A stretch of 7,522 nt of DNA from an uncultured Oscillospiraceae bacterium (GTDB lineage: Bacteria; Bacillota; Clostridia; Oscillospirales; Ruminococcaceae). The DNA is taken from assembly GCA_950097605.1 (NCBI GenBank), contig CATNEU010000072.1, positions 1 to 7,522 on the forward strand. Direction: 5' to 3'. A program made the position numbers and the translations under genes. Under the pieces are notes generated by a model. The model was not told the origin of the DNA and did no database searches. It worked only from the letters and a program-made list of their open reading frames with translations. This document shows positions 1-4,963 of this stretch, piece by piece (within the stretch, counting starts at the first letter, position 1; each line of letters begins with the position of its first letter).

Positions 1-398
1 AGCTCAAACTGCTGCGCCTTTGGGTCGTTATCCGCCCAGATGTCCACATTTGCGCCATTGGCAAGCGGCCTGTATACATCCAGTACCCGTCCGTTTCCGC
101 TGTTGCTGCTCATCGGATAGAACTTGTACTTGTTGCCGCCCAGATAGGCAATGCGGAAGAGCTGCTCTCTCGAGCCGTCCTCCTCCCAGATACAGACGTT
201 GGTGCCGTCCTTATCCCAGCCGGCATAGACGTTCAGATGCTTGTTTCCAATTTTGGAAACCACCTTGTAAGTACCGTCTGGAATCAAGGAATCGGCGCTT
301 GCGCGAATGTTGGGGAGATTGATGGCCAGGCTGAATACAAACGCAAACGCCAGCACCAGCGAGGCCGCCTTCACCACGATTTTTTTCGCCAAATTCAC
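1..398 (-). CDS. Secreted ricin-type beta-trefoil lectin domain protein (N-terminal part; 3' end outside window)
   Basis: The gene has no stop before the left edge; 132 codons are visible. Residues 5-10 are basic (KKIVVK), followed by a hydrophobic stretch at about 11-29 and a signal-peptidase-I-like site after ASA (33-35), so the product should be exported. From about residue 38 the sequence fits a ricin-B/RICIN lectin fold: DGTYKVVSK, then HLNVYAG..DGTNVCIWE..QLF, then a second unit VLDVYRPLANGANVDIW..QQF, where QLF and QQF occupy the QxW positions. Carbohydrate binding is therefore likely; ligand and any catalytic domain lie outside the view. The start is not ATG. GTG at 398 is the longest option, but the AAAGGGG site at 401-407 is only 2 nt from it, while TTG at 390-392 is 8 nt away and gives MAKKIVVK, a cleaner signal peptide. 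An in-frame stop upstream excludes longer versions. No convincing promoter was found. RICIN domains often accompany glycoside hydrolases, so a secreted enzyme is possible but unproven. Confidence 0.85.
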   Translation of the reverse strand, partial: MNLAKKIVVKAASLVLAFAFVFSLAINLPNIRASADSLIPDGTYKVVSKIGNKHLNVYAGWDKDGTNVCIWEEDGSREQLFRIAYLGGNKYKFYPMSSNSGNGRVLDVYRPLANGANVDIWADNDPKAQQFE

Positions 399-858
399 TA
401 CCCCTTTCTCTGAATAAAAACCCGGATTTCCAAATTTTTATCCATTTTTTTATCTATATATGCACTAACTTCTATAAGGTAACACAATTATTTCAATAAG
501 TAAAGTAAGGTTTTCCCAACCAAAAAATACTGTCCAAGCATTTCCAAGGTTTTAGAGCAAAATTCAAGATTTTCATATTTAATATACATGATTTATTAAA
601 AACTGTATACCAAATAAAATAATATCCGACATTTCACTTCTTGAATTTGTACTTTTACCACAAACTTTGTCGATTTTTTATGTTTTGAATATGTGTATTT
701 CATATTTTGGAAAATCCGAAACGATTCGGAAACAAACGCAAAATGTCCGAATTTCTTACATTTAATATTTTTAACAAATTTTGTGAAGTCAAATTCCAGT
801 TGCCCCCAAATGCGTATTTGGGATACTGTCACAAAACCAGATAGAATTTTCCATGTCG
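399..858. other. AT-rich intergenic spacer between comM and the lectin gene
   Basis: This 460-base stretch is far richer in A+T than the genes on either side and holds no credible gene. Reading on the minus strand it contains a perfect 7-bp inverted repeat with a 4-nt loop at 805-822 (CCCAAAT/ATTTGGG, no U-tract) and a 6-bp hairpin at 715-730 followed by TTTT. Upstream of the lectin gene there are only weak promoter resemblances on the minus strand, for example TTACCT, 16 nt, TATATA in about 454-483, which I do not call. It presumably holds the comM 3' end and the lectin promoter and leader. Confidence 0.6.
711..730 (-). terminator. Weak candidate terminator downstream of comM
   Basis: On the minus strand TCCGAA, loop TCGT, TTCGGA forms a 6-bp stem directly followed by TTTT. 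It lies about 130 nt after the comM stop and is the only U-tailed hairpin seen between comM and the lectin gene. The stem is short and half A/T, so termination may be partial. Confidence 0.3.
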
Positions 859-2388
859 CTATTCTGCCAGCCAGTATTTCCGGTCCAGGCTGCGGTAACG
901 CACCGCCTCGCATATCTGCCGGACGCCGATCACCTCCTCGTCTTCGAGGTCGGCAATGGTCCTCGCCACTTTGAGAATCCGGTCATAGGCGCGCGCGGAC
1001 ATGCCCAGCTTGTCAAAGGACTCCCCCAGCACCTTCCTGGCCTCATCGGTCATCACGCAGAAGGTCTCCAGCAGGTCGGGGGTCAGCCTGGCATTGCAGC
1101 GCACCGGATGCGCGGCATACCGCTGTCGCTGCCGCTCCCGCGCTGCGTCCACCCGCTTTTTGATCTGGGCGGACGACTCCGTCTCCAGCTTAGAGGAAAG
1201 CTGCTCAAACTCCACGGGCGCCACCTCCACATGCAGGTCCAGCCGGTCCAGCAGCGGGCCCGAAACCCGCGACAGATAGCGCGTGACAGCCCCCGGCGAG
1301 CAGGTGCAGGGCCTCGTTGGATGGCCGTAATACCCACAGGGACAGGGATTCATTGCCGCCACAAGCATCACCGAGCAGGGATAGGACAGCGTGCCGCTCA
1401 CGCGCGAAATGGTCACGCGCCCATCCTCAATCGGCTGCCGCAGGACCTCCAGCGCCGCCCGGCTATATTCCGGCAGCTCGTCCAGAAACAGCACGCCGCC
1501 GTGCGCGAGCGAGATCTCGCCGGGCTTGGGCACCGTTCCGCCGCCCGATAGGCCTGCCGGTGAAACCGTGTGGTGCGGCGCGCGAAACGGCCGCACCGTA
1601 ACCAGCGGCGTATCCGGCGGCAGACAGCCCGCAATCGAGTGCAGCTTGGTGGTTTCAATCGACTCCTCAAACGACATCGAGGGCAAAATCGAGGGAAGCC
1701 GCTTGGCCAGCATGCTCTTTCCCGCGCCGGGCGACCCGAGCAGCAGCACGTTGTGGCCGCCGGCCGCTGCAATTTCCAGCGCGCGGCGCGCCATAAGCTG
1801 GCCCTTCACGTCCTTGAAGTCCAGCAGCGGCGGTGCGGAACGGTACTGATACTGCGCGGGGGACGCCGGCGGGAGCAGGCGCTTCCCGCTGATGTGCTCC
1901 GCCACCTCGGAGACATTGCGGGCCGGATACACCTCGATTCCCTCAATTATGCAGGCCTCCGGGGCGTTTATCGCGGGCAGGAAGAGGCCTTTGCGCCCGC
2001 TCTCCTTCGCCTGTATGGCCATCGGCAAAACGCCGTTTACGGCCCGTATTTCGCCGGTCAGAGACAGCTCTCCCAAAAAAGCATAGTCGCCGGTTTCCCC
2101 CTCGAGCTGCCCGGACGCGAGCAGAACACCCAGCAGGATCGGCAGGTCGTACAGCGGGCCGGCCTTTTTGATATCCGCAGGCGCAAGGTTGACCGTCACC
2201 CGCCCAACCGGCATGCTGAAACCGCTGTTTTTAATCGCGGAACGCACCCTGTCCCTCGATTCCTTGACCGCCGCATCCGGCAGCCCAACGATCTCAAACG
2301 ACGGCATCCCGGTGGAAAGGTCGGTTTCCACCAAAACGTCATACGGATCGATTCCGAAAATTCCAAGACTGTTGACATTGGAAAACAC
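859..2388 (-). CDS. comM: ComM/YifB family Mg-chelatase-like AAA+ ATPase
   Basis: This 509-aa protein has full family length. Residues about 20-142 form the N-terminal ChlI/Lon-S16-like domain (PADIKKAGPLYDLPI at 70-84). The AAA+ core at about 190-395 has Walker A GSPGAGKS (218-225), Walker B VLFLDE (299-304), sensor-1 Asn347 in AMNPCPCG and a probable arginine finger at R382 (GPLLDRLDL). The C-terminal Mg-chelatase lid spans about 403-500 with a sensor-2-type R466 (MSARAYDR). Cys349, 351, 361 and 363 form a CxC-x9-CxC cluster typical of the family and possibly metal binding. ComM was shown in Vibrio cholerae to be a hexameric branch-migration helicase that aids integration of incoming DNA; a similar cytoplasmic recombination role is inferred here. 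It is not a chlorophyll chelatase, as no partner subunits are present. The GTG start is supported by AAGAGGGG at 2395-2402, 6 nt away. It appears to be transcribed alone, with its own promoter. Confidence 0.95.
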   Translation of the reverse strand: MFSNVNSLGIFGIDPYDVLVETDLSTGMPSFEIVGLPDAAVKESRDRVRSAIKNSGFSMPVGRVTVNLAPADIKKAGPLYDLPILLGVLLASGQLEGETGDYAFLGELSLTGEIRAVNGVLPMAIQAKESGRKGLFLPAINAPEACIIEGIEVYPARNVSEVAEHISGKRLLPPASPAQYQYRSAPPLLDFKDVKGQLMARRALEIAAAGGHNVLLLGSPGAGKSMLAKRLPSILPSMSFEESIETTKLHSIAGCLPPDTPLVTVRPFRAPHHTVSPAGLSGGGTVPKPGEISLAHGGVLFLDELPEYSRAALEVLRQPIEDGRVTISRVSGTLSYPCSVMLVAAMNPCPCGYYGHPTRPCTCSPGAVTRYLSRVSGPLLDRLDLHVEVAPVEFEQLSSKLETESSAQIKKRVDAARERQRQRYAAHPVRCNARLTPDLLETFCVMTDEARKVLGESFDKLGMSARAYDRILKVARTIADLEDEEVIGVRQICEAVRYRSLDRKYWLAE

Positions 2389-2446
2389 CCAAATCCCCTC
2401 TTTTCTTATTCTTCCAATCTTCTGACAATTTGTATCCGATTTCTAT

Positions 2447-2476
2447 AGTATACAACAATTTACTGGTATGTCGCAA
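2447..2476 (-). promoter_or_regulatory. Probable sigma-A promoter of comM
   Basis: On the minus strand a -35 TTGCGA (2471-2476) and a -10 TATACT (2447-2452) are separated by 18 nt. The match to consensus is 4/6 and 5/6. Transcription would start near 2440, giving a 5' leader of about 50 nt before the GTG start. Confidence 0.55.
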
Positions 2477-2653
2477 TCCGTCGAAACATAGAAAATACAG
2501 GATTTCCAATTATTTTGCGGAATATTCGTTTTTGCCATCGGATCACAGGGAATACTGGAATTCTGACAAAAAAGACGGTTCTGATTATTTTACCTGCAAA
2601 ATGTATCCTATCTGTATAATAAGCCGGTTTATACACACTATTTCCCCAAAAAC

Positions 2654-2690
2654 ACAAAAACTGCGGCTGTTCTTCACGAAAGCCGCAGTT
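2654..2690 (-). terminator. Rho-independent terminator, minus strand
   Basis: AACTGCGGCT (2659-2668) and AGCCGCAGTT (2681-2690) form a perfect 10-bp stem around a 12-nt loop. On the minus strand the stem is followed by TTTTTGTGTTTTT; on the plus strand no U-tract follows. It lies upstream of the comM promoter and would insulate comM from transcription starting near 2911. Confidence 0.8.
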
Positions 2691-2740
2691 GGAAGGTGTG
2701 TTTTCAGACCATTCTCATGCTCTTTGCTGCGCCCGTATGG

Positions 2741-2798
2741 CAAACAAAAGGACAACCGGGAGTTACCGCTCCTACCCGATAACTCCCGGTTGCCCTTT
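2741..2798 (-). terminator. Long hairpin terminator ending the candidate small RNA
   Basis: CAACCGGGAGTTA (2753-2765) and TAACTCCCGGTTG (2780-2792) are a perfect 13-bp inverted repeat. After one A-C mismatch the stem continues five more pairs (2747-2751 with 2794-2798), giving a 19-position stem around a 14-nt loop. On the minus strand it ends TCCTTTTGTTTG, a usable U-rich tail. The plus-strand tail is poor, so the direction is probably minus. It may also be a structural domain rather than a complete stop, since a second, cleaner terminator follows 50 nt later. Confidence 0.65.
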
Positions 2799-2911
2799 AC
2801 GCCACACAAATATTTCTATCGACGTTACATCTGTATATTGAATATACATATCCGCGCAATGCAACGCCTCATTGTAATAACATGCGTTCAATTCCCGCAC
2901 TCTGTTATTAC
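2741..2911 (-). ncRNA. Candidate structured small RNA (or long untranslated leader)
   Basis: A good minus-strand promoter ends at 2918, and the predicted start near 2911 coincides with the first base of an 8-bp perfect stem, GTAATAAC (2904-2911) with GTTATTAC (2874-2881). Inside it, after a 3-nt AGA bulge, GUGCG pairs with CGCAU around a 9-nt loop. A second hairpin has arms UGUAUAU/AUAUACA (2832-2848, loop UCA), and ACGUC/GGCGU near 2824-2800 can form another. The segment ends at the long hairpin at 2747-2798. The predicted transcript is about 170 nt, or about 260 nt if it reads through to the terminator at 2654. I do not recognise any known family (it did not fit 6S, SRP, RNase P, tmRNA or a riboswitch that I know). 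A 15-codon ATG frame (2825-2872) has no ribosome binding site. Expression and function are inference. Confidence 0.4.
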
Positions 2912-2917
2912 ATTTAT

Positions 2918-2946
2918 AGTATAATATACGAATCACAAGTTGTAAA
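2918..2946 (-). promoter_or_regulatory. Strong sigma-A-like promoter, minus strand, upstream of the candidate RNA
   Basis: The -35 TTTACA (2941-2946) and -10 TATACT (2918-2923) are separated by exactly 17 nt, each a 5/6 match to consensus. No protein gene follows within 500 bases on this strand, which is what suggests an RNA product. It is divergent from the Dabb promoter about 110 bp away. Confidence 0.6.
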
Positions 2947-3058
2947 CAGTCAAAAATGAACAAAAAATAAAATTTTTCCGTACACTTTGCACAGCTTTTC
3001 CTATAAAAAGACGTTCATTTCCCGGTTTCGGGATGGGCTGCGACTTTGACGCGGCGGC

Positions 3059-3088
3059 TGGACAAAGGGGGACGCCTTGGGGTATAAT
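3059..3088 (+). promoter_or_regulatory. Sigma-A promoter of the Dabb gene
   Basis: The -35 TGGACA (3059-3064, 5/6) and a perfect -10 TATAAT (3083-3088) are spaced by 18 nt. Transcription should begin near 3095, leaving a leader of about 50 nt with the GGAGG ribosome binding site at 3134-3138. Confidence 0.7.
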
Positions 3089-3144
3089 AGCCCTGGCGCG
3101 GCTGACGCGCTCCATCTTATCCACCAACTATACGGAGGAAATTT

Positions 3145-3441
3145 ATGATAAAGCATATTGTATTCTGGAATCTGAAGGACACCGCCGAAGGCAGAAGCAA
3201 ACAGGAAAACGCCCTGCTGATCAAACAGGGGCTCGAAGGCCTGGTCGGCCGGATCGACGGGCTGTTGAAAGCCGAAGTGGGAATTGGCCTGGATGCCGAC
3301 GGCTATGATCTCTGCCTCTATTCCGAGTTCTCTTCAAAAGAGGCGCTCGACGCCTATCAGGTGCACCCGGAACACGACAAAGTGCGCAAGTTCGTGCGCA
3401 GCGTCAACACTGCGCGCGCTGTCTGTGATTACGAGGTATAA
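3145..3441 (+). CDS. Dabb family (stress-responsive A/B barrel) protein
   Basis: This 98-aa protein matches the Dabb fold (PF07876) over its whole length. It opens with the diagnostic MIKHIVFWNLKD, where His4 is the conserved residue, has an amphipathic helix at about 18-37, the strand YDLCLYSEFSSKEALDAYQ, and the conserved HPEHDKVRKFV before the last strand. Dabb proteins are small cytoplasmic ferredoxin-like dimers. Members have been linked to stress tolerance in plants and to cyclase or decarboxylase steps, but stand-alone bacterial copies mostly lack a proven substrate, so no reaction is assigned. The ATG start follows GGAGG (3134-3138) by 6 nt. It has its own promoter and a terminator 10 nt after its stop, so it is monocistronic and convergent with rlmH. 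Confidence 0.9.
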   Translation: MIKHIVFWNLKDTAEGRSKQENALLIKQGLEGLVGRIDGLLKAEVGIGLDADGYDLCLYSEFSSKEALDAYQVHPEHDKVRKFVRSVNTARAVCDYEV

Positions 3442-3451
3442 CCGCTTTTAT

Positions 3452-3509
3452 CCTGCAAAGCAATGAAAAGCCCTGTCCGAACGGACAGGGCTTTTCATTG
3501 CTTTGCAGG
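3452..3509. terminator. Bidirectional terminator built on a 28-bp perfect inverted repeat
   Basis: Positions 3452-3479 and 3482-3509 are exact reverse complements with only two bases (AA) between. The core is AAAAGCCCTGTCCG and its complement, so a GC stem followed by TTTT exists on both strands, suited to stop both the Dabb gene (stop at 3441) and rlmH (stop at 3534). The arms extend 14 bp beyond that core (CCTGCAAAGCAATG), well past what termination needs. Confidence 0.9.
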
Positions 3510-3533
3510 CAGTACAGCCTTGCCTCACCGCGT

Positions 3534-4016
3534 CTATTTGTGATATTTGCCGCCACTCTGGATCTGAAACGACCGGTAGAGCTGTTCCAGCAGCATCACC
3601 CGCGCAAGCTGGTGCGGGAAGGTCATTGGCGACATCGACAGGCGCAGCGCACTTGCCCGCTTCACCTCGTCGGACAGCCCGAACGACCCGCCGATGACCA
3701 GGCAAATACAGCTCTTCCCGGAAACCGCCGCCTCCTGCAAATGCCGGGAAAGCCCCTCCGAATCCATCTGCTTTCCCTCAATGCACAGGCTGACGAGATG
3801 GGCGCCCGGCGGTGTTTTGGACAAAATGCGCCGTCCCTCGGCCTGCAACACCGCCTGGATCTGCGCGAGAGAGGGCTTTTCCGGGCAGCGCTCCTCCTCC
3901 ACCTGCACCACTTCCAGGCGGCAAAAGGCGCCCAGACGCTTGCAGTATTCCGCACAGGCGTCTGCGAGATAGCGCTCCTTCAGCTTTCCCACACAGACCA
4001 GCATCACCTTCAGCAT
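3534..4016 (-). CDS. rlmH: 23S rRNA (pseudouridine1915-N3)-methyltransferase RlmH
   Basis: RlmH is a SPOUT-class enzyme that uses S-adenosylmethionine to methylate N3 of pseudouridine 1915 in helix 69 of 23S rRNA, acting as a homodimer on the assembled 70S ribosome. The 160-aa protein has the family length. Visible marks are the N-terminal VCVGKLKERYL (7-17), IEGKQ (79-83), the SAM-binding knot motif IGGSFGLSDEV (108-118), and the highly conserved C-terminus MTFPHQLARVMLLEQLYRSF with YHK at 158-160. The open frame extends 39 codons further upstream, but ATG at 4016 is preferred: it matches family N-termini, has GGAG at 4024-4027 with a 7-nt gap, and avoids overlap with walJ. It starts 16 nt after walJ stops, so the two are probably one transcript ending at the shared inverted-repeat terminator. 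Confidence 0.96.
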   Translation of the reverse strand: MLKVMLVCVGKLKERYLADACAEYCKRLGAFCRLEVVQVEEERCPEKPSLAQIQAVLQAEGRRILSKTPPGAHLVSLCIEGKQMDSEGLSRHLQEAAVSGKSCICLVIGGSFGLSDEVKRASALRLSMSPMTFPHQLARVMLLEQLYRSFQIQSGGKYHK

Positions 4017-4032
4017 AGCCGCACTCCGTTTC

Positions 4033-4824
4033 CTAAATCGTAATTGGTTCGCCGGCCTCGCTGCGCGGCGCCACCGAGAGGGTGAAGTCGACATCGAGCG
4101 CCATACCCTCCTGCTGCATCTGCGCCAGCGCACACTGATAGGCCAGCGCGGGCAAGTTGTTTTCCTTGCTCAGGTGCGACAGCACAATGTGCCGGGTACC
4201 CCGCCGGATCATCTCGGGCAGCACCATTGAACATTCCCGGTTGGAGAGATGCCCCGTCTTGCCGCGGATACGGCGTTTGAGATAATAGGGATAGCTGCCG
4301 GCGTCCAGCATGCCCTCGTCATAGTTGGATTCCAGCATCAAAATCTCGCTGCCCTGCAATTGGGTATATACGGCATCGGATATGTAGCCCAGATCGGTGG
4401 CAATGGTGATCTTGCGCCCGTCGCCGGTCAGAACCGAAAAGCCCGTGCTCTCGTTTGAGTCGTGAGACGTGCGGAACGACTGGATGCGGATATCATACAG
4501 GTCAATCGGTTCGCCGTCGGCCTCGATCAACGGAATATCCGCCGGGATACAGTCGTTCTGGAGAAGAAACGAAAGCGTGCCCGCCGATGCGACGACCGGA
4601 ATTTTGTGCCGTTTTAAAAAGCGGGCAATGCCCTTGATATGGTCGCTGTGCTCGTGCGTGACAAGCAGCGCGCCAATTTCCTCATGGTCCACGCCGATTC
4701 CCTGCAGCGCCGTTTCGGCGGCGCGGCAGCTTACACCGATATCCACCAGCAGTTTGGTCTTTCCACTCTGCAAATATGTACAGTTGCCGCTGCTGGAACT
4801 AAACAGCGGACAGAACATCGTCAT
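4033..4824 (-). CDS. walJ: YycJ/WalJ/VicX-type metallo-beta-lactamase-fold hydrolase
   Basis: The 263-aa product matches the length of Bacillus YycJ/WalJ. The opening FCPLFSSSSGNCTYL is a signature of this group. Metal ligands are visible: HEHSDH (57-62), H121 (TSHD), D144 (ATDLG), H192 (GHLSN) and H217 (LSHLSKENN), so the two-metal active site looks intact. Relatives have been described as 5'-3' DNA exonucleases linked to DNA repair; that role is taken from the family. In Bacillus and streptococci the gene belongs to the walRK/vicRK cluster, but no walRK, walH or walI gene is visible here. The link to rlmH is kept, without the htrC protease gene that separates them in B. subtilis. The ATG start has a near-ideal AAGGAGGT (4831-4838) 7 nt upstream. 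A terminator-like hairpin sits just before it, yet no clear promoter was found in the 36 bases between. Confidence 0.9.
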   Translation of the reverse strand: MTMFCPLFSSSSGNCTYLQSGKTKLLVDIGVSCRAAETALQGIGVDHEEIGALLVTHEHSDHIKGIARFLKRHKIPVVASAGTLSFLLQNDCIPADIPLIEADGEPIDLYDIRIQSFRTSHDSNESTGFSVLTGDGRKITIATDLGYISDAVYTQLQGSEILMLESNYDEGMLDAGSYPYYLKRRIRGKTGHLSNRECSMVLPEMIRRGTRHIVLSHLSKENNLPALAYQCALAQMQQEGMALDVDFTLSVAPRSEAGEPITI

Positions 4825-4867
4825 AGTATGACCTCCTTGTCGGCCCCAATCTTTTACATTCTATACG

Positions 4868-4889
4868 AAAAAGGGACGCAATGCGCCCC
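4868..4889 (-). terminator. Terminator-like hairpin between murA and walJ
   Basis: On the minus strand GGGGCGC, loop ATT, GCGTCCC gives a 7-bp stem with one G-U pair, directly followed by TTTTT. It lies about 75 nt after the murA stop and about 40 nt before the walJ start. It may end the murA transcript fully or only reduce read-through into walJ-rlmH. Confidence 0.65.
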
Positions 4890-4963
4890 CAACACCCTAT
4901 CCGAAATTCCGCATATTTGCACAGAATTTTCGCCATACTAAATACCAAAACGTGCAGCGCCGC

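Larger units (their letters stand above)
2389..3144. other. Long intergenic region between comM and the Dabb gene
   Basis: No credible protein gene is present in these 756 bases. The part at 2389-2476 carries the comM ribosome binding site and promoter. The part at 2477-2653 is AT-rich and shows nothing I can name. The part at 2654-2946 carries, on the minus strand, a promoter, a structured transcribed segment and two U-tailed hairpins, listed separately as a candidate RNA gene. The part at 2947-3144 has an AT-rich half and then a GC-rich half containing the plus-strand Dabb promoter and leader. Confidence 0.6.

Noticed and set aside
805..822. CCCAAAT/ATTTGGG hairpin as the comM terminator
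   Set aside because: No T-run follows on either strand, so it does not fit an intrinsic terminator; kept only as an inverted repeat.
596..913. 105-codon minus-strand frame in the AT-rich spacer
   Set aside because: It overlaps the comM 3' end out of frame, then becomes K/F/I-rich as expected from random AT-rich DNA; no ribosome binding site supports it.
853..1551. 232-codon plus-strand open frame
   Set aside because: Antisense shadow of comM with low-complexity R/H/Q-rich translation and no ribosome binding site.
1570..2448. 292-codon plus-strand open frame
   Set aside because: It lies antisense over comM in GC-rich sequence; the translation is rich in R, Q, H and G with no family resemblance, while comM on the other strand has every expected motif.
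2585..2809. 74-codon minus-strand frame
   Set aside because: It runs through both hairpin terminators, which would stop its own transcript; no family resemblance.
2825..2872. 15-codon ATG frame inside the candidate RNA, considered as a leader peptide
   Set aside because: No ribosome binding site precedes it and it shows no run of one regulatory amino acid as in attenuator peptides.
2772..2963. 63-codon minus-strand frame
   Set aside because: Its start lies upstream of the predicted promoter and it runs through the structured RNA segment; no ribosome binding site.
2933..3127. 64-codon minus-strand frame upstream of the Dabb gene
   Set aside because: GTG start without a ribosome binding site, antisense to a perfect TATAAT promoter; no recognisable product.
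2654..3509. Hairpin-rich stretch considered as a CRISPR array, IS remnant or MITE
   Set aside because: The hairpins differ in sequence, there are no regularly spaced direct repeats, no target-site duplications and no transposase fragments.
4017..4133. 39-codon N-terminal extension of rlmH
   Set aside because: It is arginine-rich, overlaps the walJ coding region and is absent from family N-termini; ATG 4016 has a proper ribosome binding site.
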